A stretch of 64,000 bases of DNA from Lunularia cruciata (GCA_948567375.1 OX419761.1:21118243-21182242), one strand, 5' to 3'. Positions 21,518 to 34,474 are shown, numbered from the stretch's first letter. Program-made: numbers and translations. Notes: generated by a model not told the origin, from the letters alone.

Positions 21518-21890
21518 GTTGTAGGTAAGACAAGCTTGGTGCCTTGAAGTTTTAAAAATTTCTTGCAAGAGCTTAGTAGTGAATCAAGGATCAGGATTAA
21601 AGAGAACCCTTGGCATCTTATGCTATTCCAAGACCATATTGACATAGATCTAGGTTGACATTAAAGCATCCAAAATATCTGTAGTGGATACCAAGTGAAT
21701 TTGCTTGCTAAGGTTTTCAACAAACACCATATTTCTATATGATCATGATCTATGTTTGGTATGGATGTGATGAGGTCTATAAAGTGCATTAAAAATGACA
21801 TGGAAATGTTTGATTTTTTACTCAAGCTTGATATTAAAAGAATCATATTTGTTCTTCCTACTAGTGATGCTTACTCTTTATATGCTCTAA
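21518..21890 (-). pseudogene. Element E integrase, N-terminal half
   Basis: The minus-strand translation passes through a 'HFIDLITSIPN' stretch, typical of the start of a gypsy integrase core ('DFI..LP'). It then shows fragments resembling the segment after the second catalytic Asp ('GTKL' region), with several stops. It runs straight into the GATAG site of element A and continues at 7026 on its far side. I infer the assignment mainly from position and from the neighbouring clear halves. Confidence 0.55.
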
Positions 21891-21899
21891 ATGTTAGTT

Positions 21900-22671
21900 C
21901 AACAATAAAGGTTTGAAAGCTATTTGCATTATCACTTGTTTCCTTGAGAAGTAATATCTCCACATCTTTGTTTCATATATTATTGCAATTTATTCTTGAT
22001 CTTGAGTAGAATAAATCTTTCTTGTTGCATTTAATTGTTAAGAAACAAAGGAAATAAGATAAAATCCATTAGAAACTCCAATATAACTCTAAATACAAAG
22101 TTAAAAGCATCAAAATCAACCAGACAATGTAGTTGAGAATCACACGGTTGGAAGATGGGTAGTGAAGACACTATATTCTTAAGTTTTTAAAGCCATTTTT
22201 TGTGCTTGGCGGTCCATTTAAAGCTTGTTGTCTTCCCCAAGAGATTAGCTAATGGTGTAGCTACATGAGCATAGTAGTGGAGGAACCATTGGTAAAAAAT
22301 TGAAAATCCATTAAATTTGAATGGCATCCTTAGGAGTAAGCCAATTGGTAATAGGCTTGATTTTATCTTCTATCTTGATCTCCTTTGTTGAAACCTTATG
22401 GCCAAAAAGGTAACTTCCTTTGATCAAAAGGCACACTTTGACTTCTTGTATATGGTTCTTGTATTCTACCTCCATCTTACTATAAATTTAAATGTCATCC
22501 AAAAACATTATCATGAATGGATCCAATAATTTGTCTAACACCCAATGCATTTGATCCATGAATGTTGCTAGAGCATTAGCAAGCCCAAAATAGAAAACTC
22601 TTTATTCCAAAAGTTTATGCCTTGTAGAAAAGTTAATCTTCTCACAACTTCTCCATCAATTGATATCTACC
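21900..22671 (-). pseudogene. Element E RT (C-terminal half) and RNase H
   Basis: The minus strand carries 'QWFLHYYAHVATPLANLLGKTTSFKWTAKH' broken by stops, nearly the same as element A near 19280-19370. It also carries the region around the catalytic box ('FLDDI', changed here) at about 22470-22520. GL-b is inserted at 22671 within the block that would read 'LRSGYHQI', and the RT continues at 26462. The RNase H part at 21900-22190 is very decayed. Confidence 0.65.
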
Positions 22672-25600
22672 TGTGACAACCCGGCAAATATCACTTTTGC
22701 GGTAATCGGGTGAGTAAAGTTTGTTCTTGCAGAGATACGAGTCAGAATTGGTCAAATACAAAGCAAAGTAACAATTGTAGTTCTTCTTGGTTGCATCTTT
22801 AATCTCTCAGGTAGAAACCACACCCAGAAGAGAGTAACAAGCACTGATTCGTAGTCTTGTCACGAATTCACACTCCTTTATCACAACTCCATCAAATCTT
22901 TCCAAACAATTTTGATTGTGATGATTCAGGCTCTCCCAAAAAATGGCACTTCACTGCAAAACGACTTTGCCTCAGAATTGTGTTCCACTTCTCCACTGAA
23001 AGCACAACTTCCTCAATCAAAATTGCTTCACATCAACCTCGCACTACACTCACAAATGCAGAATAGTACCAACACTACAATTCCTCTCAGATTTGTCAAG
23101 GCATTGCTTTGATTGCACTTCACTCAGGATCAAACAGACAAAATGAAGATCAAGGCTGTGGAATCCAACATCCAACAAGCACACTGACTTGCACTTTGAA
23201 TTTCTCTACACACTCACAAACATAGACACAAAGTTGATACTCGGAATCAAGCTCAAGCGACGAGCATTGCTTCTGAACACTTTGCTTTATCTATTCTCAG
23301 AAATTATGAGCACTGAACAACAATTCTCTGCAAATGCCACTCTTAAATAGTGAACAAATCGACAGTTCTAACAACTATACTATTCTACAACAACTTTTCT
23401 AACCTGCAAATCCAAAATAACAATGCACCTCTTCATATCTGCCTCTTCAAATCTCAAATTTGTTACTACTCTGATCCGATGTCTACTTCGTCATCAATGT
23501 TCAAACCCAAACCTGAAGTAATTTTACTTCCTACTACTCTATCCTTGGGTTTTGTATTTTCTACTTCTTCTACCAGATCCAACAATTCTCTTTCTTGATC
23601 TGAAATTGCACTAGTGGGTAATCTATCTAACTCCTTATCTCCCGACCCACTCTTCTCTAATGTCTCCACTAGTAACTTTGAAGACATTTGTACTCCTATG
23701 TTATCTACTTTGGGTTTTGCTCTAACATCCTTTCAAAGCTTTTCTATCTCTATTTTCACTAAGTCTAATCTAATTGAAATGTTATCCTCTACCTCTAAAA
23801 TCTTTCTATCTACACAAGTTCTGAGACTAATTAAAAAGGCATTCAAATCAGTATCTTTTGCCTGTCTTTGCCTCATCTCCTGCACCAACAATTTCAACTT
23901 GTGCAATCTTGTTTCTTCAATCCAAACGCTGGCCTCTGTACTCAACATTGCGTTCATCTTGAGGACTATCTCCTTCAATAGCTCCAATCTCATCTTTCTC
24001 TCTTGCTCTTGATCTGCAAGCCAGTCCTCCCTGTACATAGCCAACTCCTCTTCAAACTTGGCTTTCACCGTCTCCTTCTCCTTCTCCTTCTGTACAACCT
24101 TCTCTTCTTGATTACGAAGTAACTCTCATAATAGATCTTCTTCTTGGTATCATGCCGCCACCTCTCTTTGCCAGAGTTGCTTCTTCTCCTTGACACTCTC
24201 CATCACCCTATTGAGCTCTTGATCCTTCGTTGCTACTCTCGCCATAGCATGGATTACTTCTACTCTTGAATCAGCAAACTGTTGCTTCAAGATTTCATAC
24301 TCCGCTACTTGTCTCTTCCTTGCTATGTCACTCTTCTTCACAAGATCCTCTTGATAACTTACTTCTCTCTTTAGGTCTTTGATTACCTGACTTCTCACCA
24401 CTGCCTCCGCTCGTAGCACTTCCCTTTCCTCCTCACCTCGGGTTATACTCTTCTTCAACTTCGAGTTTTCTTCTTCTAATCTCACCAACACCTGCAATAT
24501 AGTTTTTAACTCCGGACATGTCAAGTGCATTTCCTTCTTCTTGTACTCCAACTTCACCAACAATGGGCACACCACCTCTCGCAGGTACTCCACTCCATTG
24601 CTCAGGATTACTTCTTCTGGTGTGGCCACTTCTCTTCACACTTCCTGTTCATCCGATACTTGCCTTCTCCTCTGCAGTCTCCGTATCGGAATTGAAGCCT
24701 CACTTCCTGAGCTTTCACTTACCTCTTCCTTTGCCTTACTCGGCCCCGATTCACACTTCTCCTTACGTCTAGAGCAAACTCCTTGCTGCACTACGATCTT
24801 CTTCTCTTTGGGCACAGTTACTTTGTCTTCCAGTTGTGTGTTGTCTTCGGCTTCCATCTCTGCTTGAACTTCTTCTTCGTATTTTTCAGCTGCTGGTGTT
24901 GATGTCATGTCTCCCCCTTCATCACTATTGCTACTTGTTTCTCCACTCTGCAGCATTAGCTCAAGCTCCTCCTTGTGTTCCGAGTCTTCAGTTTTTAGCT
25001 CGGCATCTCCTTCTAAGTTTTCGTCCTCCAACTTGATTACTACCATACCTCACCTTGGGTTGACTCTCTGCATCTTGCAAGGTTTCTTTGTGTCTTTGGC
25101 GTCATCTTGCCGACCCCTCTTCTTCGTAGTCGGGGTACTCACTGTGACCTCTATGTTCTTCCCCGTCTTCCCGTAGTAGTCATCAGTGCTCCAGATTTGC
25201 AAGATGTATTGCTGCTCCTTGACGTCGACCTCCTTTTGCACATCAGGATGGAAGTGCGACACCATCCGAGTCCGCTCTGCCAAGTTCAGCAAGTTAAGCC
25301 CAAGGTAGAAGTGTGCTGCAAACGGCACGATATAGTGTGGAGGCGACTTATCCCACAAATTCCACACCATTTGCCTCGTTCTCTTGTGAAAACACCTCGC
25401 CCAATTGATTGGTTCTCCTGCAAAAAGCTTGTGAAAGAACACCGCTTGGTGTTTCATCACATATGTGGTTTGCTCCGGCTTCAGGATAGCCATTATTGCA
25501 CTCACGATCCCTCTCTTCACAGGGTCTTTGTAACTCTCAACCTTATACCCGTTCTTCGTCCTCTTTGATAAGAAGGCATCCCTCACCTCCTGGGTCTCTT

Positions 25601-26456
25601 GAGCTATCTCTCCTTTTGCCAAGAACGTAGCTCCCTACTCCGAGCCTGCTTCCTTCTCGAGTACGAGTCTCCAATCTGACTTTGTCTAGCGAGTTGGATT
25701 TCCTCTCTTCCCTTCTTCCTTTGGTCCATCAAGACACTTGCTCTCGATGATTTTTGTCATGAATCCTGGAAAGCTTACATTCCAGTTCCATGCCAGAAAT
25801 GTGATCCAAAGTCGGCTCAAGACTTCAATCCTTGTATTACATCTAACCTCCGAATTGCATGATTTCTCATTGCAAATTTGGAGTTCTTCTTTCCTCCTCC
25901 CATCTCTTCTACCTTCTCACTCTCTCTCGATTTCACTCTCGCAACTTCTCCCTTGCGCACTAACACAATTCCAACTCTACTTCCCTTCCCACGATCACCT
26001 GCAAGATGACTTCTCAACGGCAAAGGAAAATTACTCAACATTTCATCGTTGCAAGTTCAATTTTTATAGAGTTGCGTTTCTTTGTCTTCCATCACTTCAA
26101 GTTTCTAGCAAGAAATCACACCTCCGGCATGCACCTATCACTATCAATCAACCTTTGCACGTATGGGCCGCCGGTTTTTGAATGGCCCCTTCTTGAATTT
26201 CTTGCCGTGATGAAAGGTGGTTAGACTATCTTCGCCTTGGGTTGAGCTCTCCCCGATACAAAGACAATTTACTTTGGGTTGTGTGCTGACAAGGCATTTT
26301 TGAGTACTTTGCCTTATGCCCCAAAGTCACTTTACTTTGGGTTTCATCCCGAAGACTCTTTTCTTCACCTTCTTTGGCCATACAGGCGTAATACGACTTC
26401 TCTATATACTTCTTTTTCCTTTATTTTGAAAAAAAACAAAAAATGTGGGCACCACA
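22672..26456 (-). mobile_element. GL-b: giant LTR-like unit with an internal ORF
   Basis: 3785 bp. On the minus strand it starts TGTGGTGCCC and ends GGTTGTCACA. It is flanked by an exact duplication, CTACC at 22667-22671 and 26457-26461. It is a full-length relative of GL-a (two bases shorter), in the opposite orientation, with the same poly-T tract near the start, TATA box, ORF and 3' non-coding tail. It is inserted in the RT gene of element E. Confidence 0.85.
23466..26041 (-). pseudogene. GL-b ORF: unknown domain plus coiled coil
   Basis: Same protein as GL-a. The first frame starts at 26041 ('MLSNFPLPLRSHLAGDRGKG') and loses its phase by a one-base deletion near 25830. The domain with 'TTYVMKHQAVFFHKLFAGEP' is open at 25050-25622, and the acidic linker is open at 24636-25046. 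The two are in one frame, separated by a single TGA where GL-a has CGA (at about 25050). The coiled coil is at 23733-24629 and the acidic tail at 23466-23687. Residue differences from GL-a are often conservative. Family not recognised. Confidence 0.75.
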
Positions 26457-26461
26457 CTACC

Positions 26462-27180
26462 ATTAGCTACTTTGAAGATCCAATAGTAAGAAATATCATG
26501 TGCCACTTTTGATCCAACAAGTAATAAATTCAAGGCAAAAGATACGTATTCTTCATAGTTTTTTTTATAAAGATCACATAGTCAATATGAAATCAAAGAA
26601 CTCCCTCCTTCTTTGATATAAAAAAACCGGTGCTCACTTAAGAGGTGTCTTATATCTTTTGAAATTATTCAATATCGCTCAAAGTGTTGCTAATTCCTTT
26701 GGTGAGAGTATATTTATTGGTCTACTTCATGGCATGTTATAAAGCAATATCTCAATCTTGAAGTGCATAATTCAATCAAAAGATAACCTCTTCAAAAAAT
26801 TATCTAGAAATATAATTGCAAACTCTTGAAGTATTTGATCAACCACTACTTTTTAAGGCTTTAGCAACTATATTGAAAAATTTCTTATGTTAAGATTGAA
26901 TACTCTTAGAAGTCTTCTTCAAAGGTGCCAAATAACCTAATCAATAGTCCTTACTTTGGTGTTGTGCTCAAATTTGTAGTCAAGACCAATCAAACTAATA
27001 AGGTTCAATTATTATTCCTTATGACATTCAAGCCAAGAAAGATCTAGGATGATATTGGACTGTCTCAAAGCTAGTTTTATATATTCTTAATCCTCCTTCC
27101 CAATTTTGAATATAACAAGATGTGAGGTACAAAGTGCAAAACCTTTTCTCAATCCACTATCATCAATATGCTACCTAATA
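26462..27180 (-). pseudogene. Element E protease end and RT (N-terminal half)
   Basis: At about 27180-26990 the minus strand shows the end of a retropepsin: a 'LRFV'-type stretch and 'IFLGLNVIRNNN', similar to the 'ILGLNWL' block. At 26740-26462 it shows RT blocks 'STGFF', 'KKEG', 'FHIDY', 'TMKNTYLLP', 'IYYLLDQ', corresponding to '[32 protein letters not shown]'. Stops are frequent. It is cut at 26461 by GL-b. Confidence 0.65.
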
Positions 27181-28930
27181 GTATTTCAGTTTTAATATAT
27201 AATTCTGTTGCTAATATTATGTATATACAATTCTCAAAACCCACACAATCAACCAAAATCTTACAATTGGATATCATATCTTGCAAGTAAATCAAACTTG
27301 CAAATTTCAAGTCTTCAATCTCATTTGAACAAATCAGATTCTCAATAAGTGGTATATATCTCATACTTTGTTTCTTTGATCCTCACATTGTTGTTTTATG
27401 CTTTTCTCTCCTTGGGAAGACATTGGGTTCCTAGTTGTATAGTTTACAAACAAGAGATCATATGTAGATTTGTCATTAATAATTTGGGCCCACTTGTCTT
27501 CCCAACTACCAGACGTTCTGCTCTTATTTCCAATGTTCCTTCTATTGAATGGGAGTGGAAGTGTGCAACCCAACCTATCATCACAATATGCAGTCTTAAT
27601 TTTCTAATCATCACTTCTAGCATTACAAAAGAGAAATACATAGCACATTTAAAAGAAAATGAACCTTACTGCAACACCTGCACACTAATCCAAACCAATT
27701 GTAGGTACAATCACGGATGCAATCATAAAGGATCCAAACAAAAGCAACCTTGCAAAGCTTTTCTATTAAATTTGGCAAAAGTGTGCTTTAGAACCTTCTT
27801 TCTCTATCCAAGAGCTATTATCAATCTATATTTCAATTTTGCATCCAACTTGTACTCCTTATAGGGAAATTTTATGCCTTTTGATAAAGAATATCCACAA
27901 GACTTAGATTGAGATAAATTTTGTTGCATAAATTTGATCTAATTTTCTTGAACACAATGGAAAGCTATTTAGATAAGTTTCCCAATGATATAAAATGAAC
28001 CATATTATGATTATTAGAGTTTCTTTGACAATATCACAAACTTTGCATTATTTTGTAGTTCAACTTCTAATTTTAAAACCTTAAGAAAAGCTCAATTCTG
28101 AATCTTGCACAATTTTAGCTATAGTTTTGGCTTAGATATTCATGTAAAAATAGTAAGAAATATTATAGCAAGCTACAATTATTTCACTCATAATTTTGAT
28201 AATATCCAAACCCAATCCATAGATATATATTGGTTCTCAAGGTGAGCTATTTTTTGAGCTATATATACCCAAGTATATTTGATTTAAGACCTTGAATTCT
28301 TTATGTGAGTAATCCTTATGAATTTTTGTGCACAAAAGCATAAACCTTACCATCAAAATTAATAGAAATATTCATAGGCTAACATGTTGATTTCAAGCAC
28401 TCTAGTTTCATTTGATCATATTAGATTTTAGATAAACTCAAAAATGGTATTTCTTTAGCTTAGCATTCTCAAAATCTTATCTTCTCTTTAACAACACTAA
28501 TAAATCATGAAATTCTATCATAAAACTCTAAGAATTTTCCAATGTATGTACCTAAGTATGAATTTGACCTCTTTGCTTCAATCAATCACATTTGGCTCAT
28601 AAGTTGCTCAGAGATTGTGGTTTTGGTTTTGAGCCTATACCATGTCTATCTCTTGTCCCTCCAACCATGTATTCAATACCCAAGTAAAATTCATAAATGC
28701 CCCAAATTGTCAAAAACTCTAGACTCAACATGTTGGGTCCTAAATTTGTAAACCTTTATCACTTAGCATTTTCTTCTTTTGACACATGGATCCCAAAAAC
28801 TCCACTATTGAGACATTGAGTAAAATTTTACTTTCCTTCTACAAAAAAGTTTAGATGTTTTATTTTTAAACTTGACCATAAGTAAGCACAAGGAGGACAA
28901 TAAAATCTGGGTTTTCTATCATTGATACCA
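27181..28930 (-). other. Leader of a minus-strand Fam5 element and unassigned DNA
   Basis: From 28930 down to about 28200 the minus strand resembles the leader that follows the Fam5 LTR at 63117-64000, for example 'gaattcaaggtcttaaatcaaatata' against 'tttagggtcttggatcaagtatat'. Below about 28000 I cannot assign the sequence. A 171-codon plus-strand frame at 27349-27864 has no recognisable domain and odd composition, and I do not call it a gene. Confidence 0.45.
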
Positions 28931-29343
28931 TGAACATAAGCCCAAAATGAGCTACCACCCAAAACCAAAGTGATCATGGATCATGATATAAATACTAGTG
29001 AAAAAAGGATTCAAAAGTATCATATTAAGATTATGGACCATCTCTTTATCAAACTCACACTTCAGCACTCCAATTGCAACACTCTACTTTTACTCACAAC
29101 TTGCAAACTAAAAATCCACTTTGCTCCATCAAATCTCCACCACCTCTATACACCAAAGCCTTAGAAGAGGAGAATGTTATAATCTACATGGGTAATCACT
29201 TGAATATACATAGATACCTCTAAGCACCAAAGCCATAGAAGAGGAGAATGTTATAATCTACATGGGTAATCACTTGAATGTACATAGATGGCTCATATGG
29301 CAATCTTTTAATCATGGGATCCATCACGCATTTTACTCCAACA
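28931..29343 (-). repeat. Fam5 LTR, minus strand
   Basis: On the minus strand it begins TGTTGGAGTAAAATGCGTG (29343) and ends 'gggcttatgttca' (28931). The primer-site-like TGGTATCAATGATAG follows at 28930-28916. The same LTR is present on the plus strand as 53038-53114 plus 62829-63116. It contains a tandem duplication of 74 bp (29151-29224 and 29225-29292, 'caccaaagcc.tagaagaggag') absent from the other copy. Confidence 0.7.
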
Positions 29344-29984
29344 TTATGGAGATAAATAAAATTAATTATTATTAATTAATGTTATTTAAATTAATCAAAT
29401 TAACTAAATTACCTTCTCATTTACTAAGCAAACCACAACGTGACAATGTTCTAAGAACTCCATTTGAAAAGTGGATCAAGGTTTTATATTTCTTGTTGGA
29501 CATTCAACAAGGCAATGTCTTATTTGGTGACAATACAAGCAACCACCATTTTGTCATAATCATTTTATGTGTATAATGCCTAAAGGCCATTAATGTTTAA
29601 TGACATTAATCTCCATGAATGTTAGTCCTTCTATCCATGTGTGGTGTGTATGTGAGTTCTATGGAGATTTAGGTCAAGACCAAGCTGTGATAACCAAGGA
29701 ATCAAAGTACCGAGTAAAGATAGTGTAAAGAGGAAGAATTTTGGGAATAAGCACTTTTCACTTAGATAGAGCTTAATGAATAAGGCTCACCAATTACATG
29801 GTTTCTTCTAAGTGTTTGGGCTTGTGAATTTTAACTTCTAATTTGGTTTATGATTTCAATCCACTCCCAACCCAATCTAGATTTTTGCCTTTGTGGATCT
29901 CTTCATTGATGTGTTTTATAATTGAGTGATGTAACTCCTTGCATAACAATGTTGCCTTAATTTTGCCAACCTATTGCATATGGT
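29344..29984. other. Unassigned A+T-rich DNA
   Basis: Very A+T-rich at 29350-29410 (TTAATTA-type repeats). No gene or element end recognised. Confidence 0.4.
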
Positions 29985-30417
29985 TCATGTAATATTTATT
30001 GTTTTGAATCTCTCAACTGATTTTAAAAATTTATTGTTTTGGCTTCTTCTTGTGTCAAGATTGGAGCAACAAATTGCCATTGAGCATGGTCTATCTAAAA
30101 TTGTTACCATATTTTTTCCACTCCATCTAATTGGTTCAAAGCCAAGGGGATCCATCTCTGTTCATCTAGAAGGTTTATAGTTTCAAAGTACTACTTGCAA
30201 TCAAATACAAAGTTATCTATTACCCGTTATAAATCATTACCTTCAAATGGCTTAGGATTTGGAAATTTCACTTGATATTCTTCTTCTAATAATATTATTT
30301 CCTCCATTTTTTGTTGTTGTTTACCCTCATAATTTCACAATCTCTCTCTTCTAATAATCAAGTAAGATGTTCTACTTGTTGGTGCATAACAATGATAATT
30401 TTGAACATCACCACCAT
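29985..30417 (-). pseudogene. Element E gag (broken)
   Basis: On the minus strand an ATG at 30417 opens 'MVVMFKIII', parallel to 'MAAMPKVII' of element A. It is followed by 'FPNPKPFEGND', then 'FETINLLDEQRWIPLALNQL', and a basic capsid stretch. The order matches element A gag (7705-8254). Stops are common (for example 'FDCK*YFE'). No zinc knuckle is seen. This gives the strand and family of E. Confidence 0.65.
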
Positions 30418-31259
30418 TGCTACTACTACTTTGTCAAAATACTTACTTACAAATATATAGGTAAACATATAAATGAAATGTATTTGCTCTTTGTAAGTTA
30501 TAGTCTAAAAGATCAATAGTTCATTGGACAAAGTGATTGTATTGAAAATAATTTGACCAAAGTATGAAATAATGCTTTTGTAGTACATAGAAAATCCCAA
30601 TGGTTTGGGTGAAATGGATTTTGTGGTTTGTGGAGACCCATCTTTGCATTATTCGTACATTTTCTTTTAATTATGGACGGTTAACAAGTGGTTAAGACTT
30701 GGACATAAGATTGCACTACTTAGAAGGTTATCATGAGAAGGACAAGAAGATGATGTACAATAAAAACCATGATTCATCCACATTCAAGGATCACAGGGAC
30801 AAAGATTCTTGTTATTATGTATGTAATGGTTATGATTATGCTCATCATCTTTATAGTCTTTGTGGTCACAATATTGGTGAACTTAAGCATCATGATCATG
30901 ATCCTTACATTGGGGATTAGAGTTTTTAGTATGATGACTCTTAGGATGAGGTTTGTGAATGATTTATGCCTTATCAAACAATGTTGCCATGAGATATCAT
31001 TGGCTGATTCATTCAATCTTGGAGATTTTAAATGGCTTCAATGCACCACAACCTTAACAAGGAACAAAAATGATGAACATTTGCATCTGCCAAGATGCTT
31101 GCATGCATGAACAACAATGCTTCACCAAAGGTGTATACACTAAATTCCAAAATGGTTGGATCTAAGCTACAAATTCATGGTCTTGGTTTGTGCAACAACT
31201 TGATTTTGACTTGACAACTCTACAAAATCATGCACATAGTCTTTGGCAAATTTTTTGAC

Positions 31260-33910
31260 AAACATCAAGAGCTAAGAGAAAAATTGAGAGATTTGATGGG
31301 TGGGTTTAGGGTAGCTCATAATTTTTCTAAGAGGGATTGTGAAAAAATACAACAGTGCTTTAGCCAAGAAGACATATAGTTCCACCAAAAGTGATTCTAA
31401 AATCACATGGAGTGAATAAGTGGCAACTCCACTACAAGGATAAGTATATCTATGGTAAGAGACTAGAATTCTTGCTATAGAATTGGAGATTTAGTTATGT
31501 AGATATGCTATTAGAAATCAAAGATAACAAAGATCCAATTGTAGAATTGATATGGGATAATGTCTTTGCTTGGACAAAAGCTCATTGGAGGAAAGTGCTT
31601 AAGCAAGCAATAGGATCTCCTCCTAATGCAATGACAATAGAGACCACATGGGCTTGTCCTAAGAGAAAAATAAACAAATAAATTGAGGCAATTTTTGCCA
31701 AGAAGAAGTCAAGCAATGGATGATGAATTGGGTGTATAAAAGAGCTATTGCAAAGAGCTATTGTGGAGGCAGTCATGAAGCTTTCCAACTCCAAGAAAAC
31801 AACCTATGCCAACATGAGCCATGTATTTTTCATCCATTATCTTCAGAAAGGATGACTTGGTAATTGGTCATAATGTTCTATCTATGAGTTTGTGAGATGT
31901 GTGCAAACATGAACAAGGAAAGTGGCTTCACATTTATGTCACTTTTTGTGATACTCTTTTAATAAGCAATGAAATAACTCAAGAAGGAGGATCAGAAGAA
32001 GTTCCTCATGAAGTTTTATCATAAGGATTACTTTCATATCCATCCAAAAGTGTGCAACAAATATGAGAAGTTGAGGATGGCCAACAAAAAGTATGCAAAG
32101 TCAAATAACAAGTATGTGCATGTGAAAGATGAGTACAACATCCTAAGATACTTGTTAAAGAGGAAGGAGTTTGCATCATGACCAAAGGTGCAAGCAAAAA
32201 GGGAAAAAAGGCATGGGTAATCAATAACTCCTTTAAAGAAGACAAGATGAAGATAATCATGATGTAGTAGAAGAAGATATCATGATGGAAGAAAACATTA
32301 TTGTGGTAGAAGAAAATGTTGTGATGGAAAGAAATCACAAAGACAAAAAGGAGGAAGAAGGTGTTATCAAGACACAAAAATATCATTGAAAAGAAGAAGT
32401 AATGATGTAGTATGAAGTGGAAAGGTGAGCCCAAGAGAAGCAAGTGAGGAATCCTTCACTCAGATTTAGCTTTCTTTTGACTCAAAAGTTATGGCAATTA
32501 CCCAAAAAGATAAGGTGCAATCAACACTACCATAAGACTAGTAGATCAATTGCCAAGGAAGAAGAAGTATATCCTTCACAAGCAAAGCAAAGTCTCCATG
32601 ATGAACCAACCTCCTATGGTGGTGATACCTCCCCAAACAAACAAAGAAGTATCTTCTCCAACCGACCTACAAGTAGAATGCAACAATTAGGCTAGACCAT
32701 CAATAACAAAGACAAGTAATGATGTCCAAACCAAGGAAGTAGAGAACATAAAAGAAGACCAAAGACCAAAGGTAGGAGAAGAACTCAAGTTCAATGATAT
32801 TGTGAGAGATATTGTCAAAGGCAAGGAGAAAGGACCCAAAAGGAAAAGGAAAGAGAAGCAAGATATCAAAGGCTAAAGAGGAAGAATCTACCCAAGTGCA
32901 TATACAAGAGAGAGTAGGAGATCTGAAAGTAGCCAAAGATGCAGCCATCAGTCATGAGGAAGGAGAAGAAGAGGTACACATCTTAGTCTTCATGGTATGT
33001 TATAGAGAGAAGGGACAATCACAAGAAGGAGAACCGGCCCAATCAATACCAATTTTGTGAGAAGTGATCCACACAATAAGACCAACACTTCACAACTTCA
33101 AAAAATTATTTCTATACTATTGATAACTAGATAAGAATATCACAAATCACATGAATTTGGTTGCCCGTCTACATTGGATTGCTTAATTGGCCACCATAAA
33201 GAAGGCAAGAGCTTGTGAGGAGCTCAAAAGAGAAAGGAGCAACTCCAATTAAAAGAAGAAACTTGTCTTGAATTCAAGTAAACAATGGAGAAGTGGAAGA
33301 AGTTAGTGCAAGAAAGTTGGGAGAAGTACAATGGAGATCTAAGGAGAGTTCATGCCCAAGTGAAAGTCATAAATCAATATCAAGAACAAGCAACAAAGAT
33401 TCAAACATAATTAACACAAAGTCATAATTAATGGCCTTGTGCTTGAGGTGAAGAAGTGGTTGTGCTGCACATAGGGGTGGAGCAAGCCATATCAAGATTT
33501 TTGCTAATGCAATTACCCATGACAACTACAAGGATTTTGCAAAAAAATTTGTGGAGGAGCTCACAAAGTAGGTAGATCAGCAAGAGTAGAAAGAAGAACT
33601 CATATGTGTCTAAGATAGACAAGAGTTGCAAGAGGAGATACAAGCCATACATTTGAACTTGGAAGAGAGCAGCCCAAGTGCTAATGATGATGGAATCTAT
33701 AGCAATAGAAATGATCAAGCATGAAAAGAGGCTTAACATGACCCTACCACTCCAAGTCATGTAACAAGACCTAAAGATGCAAGTTCACATGTTAGAGGCA
33801 AAGTTGTACAACAATGAACAACTTGAGTACCTATTCATGCATCTCAAAGGTCACACAAACCAAAACTTTGAGGATATATTAAATAGAATATTGGTCAATT
33901 TGTGGATTAC
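31260..33910 (+). pseudogene. GL-d ORF: relative of the GL-a protein
   Basis: Broken, but collinear with the GL-a protein. 'AHWRKVLKQAIG' corresponds to 'LDWRLVLGKEAG'. 'AIVEAVMKLSNSKKTTYANMSHVFF' corresponds to 'GIVSALMEILKPERTTYVMKHQAVFF' at almost the same spacing. 'DYFHIHPKVCNKYEK' corresponds to 'SHFHPDVQKEVD'. Next comes a Lys/Glu-rich part (32160-33060), a coiled coil ('EKWKKLVQESWEKYNGDLRR', 33280 on) and a C-terminal block 'LEYLFMHLKGHTNQNFEDIL' (33820-33880), which GL-e also has. Many stops and shifts. Function unknown. The shared spacing over the whole length is what convinces me, not any single motif. Confidence 0.6.
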
Positions 33911-34214
33911 AAGATGAATGTTGAGTTTCTCCTATGGATGGTGAAATGTGAAGGAAATTCTGCACAATAGTTCTTCAAGATAGTATATAGATTTGTGAAA
34001 TCAAAAATTGTAAAGTAGTCTAAGTATTAATGATCATTTGCCTAGTAGGATGAAGATGAAAAATTTTCCAAAGATCTTTGTGACACATTTTTTTGGGTGG
34101 TCAATTTGTAGTGAAGACCATCATAGTCAATTGCCAAAGAAATAGTTAGCAGAAAGACCAAATTTAGAAGTTGATTTAGCATTGCAATTTAGGCAATCTT
34201 TAATTGAGTTAGCT

Positions 34215-34322
34215 TATAAAATGGTAAGGATCCTAATCATGTAATTGAGATAGGATAAGGATCTTAAGCAAAGGATGGTAGGTTAGCTAAGAGGTTATGG
34301 AGAAACCTACTAAACCAATAAA
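34215..34322 (+). promoter_or_regulatory. TATA box and poly(A) signal near the GL-d 3' end
   Basis: TATAAAA at 34215-34221 and AATAAA at 34317-34322, after the ORF and about 0.5 kb before the unit's end. The same order and similar spacing are seen in GL-e (50715-50775). This is LTR-like U3/R organisation. Confidence 0.45.
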
Positions 34323-34474
34323 GCTCTATGGGGACGAGTAAGAATTGCATAAAGAGCTTCAACCCAATGTAAAATATATTCATTTGTTCATTTATACAAT
34401 GAGTCAATTGTTGGCTCAGTAAGCATTATATGCACAAGATCTCTAAAATTTAATGTGTATGAGTTTGCATTTTG

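Noticed and set aside
24518-25568. Several long plus-strand frames (84-153 codons)
   Set aside because: Antisense to the coiled-coil ORF of GL-b; purine-rich coding strands routinely produce open antisense frames.
27349-27864. A 171-codon plus-strand frame with hydrophobic start
   Set aside because: No domain, no homologous copy in the window, unusual composition; probably chance in A+T-rich DNA.
29151-29292. A CRISPR-like or satellite array
   Set aside because: Only two 74-bp units with no spacers; a local duplication in an LTR.
32006-32443. A 145-codon minus-strand frame rich in Phe and His
   Set aside because: Reverse complement of the Lys/Glu-rich part of the GL-d ORF; repeated AAG/GAA codons give open antisense frames.
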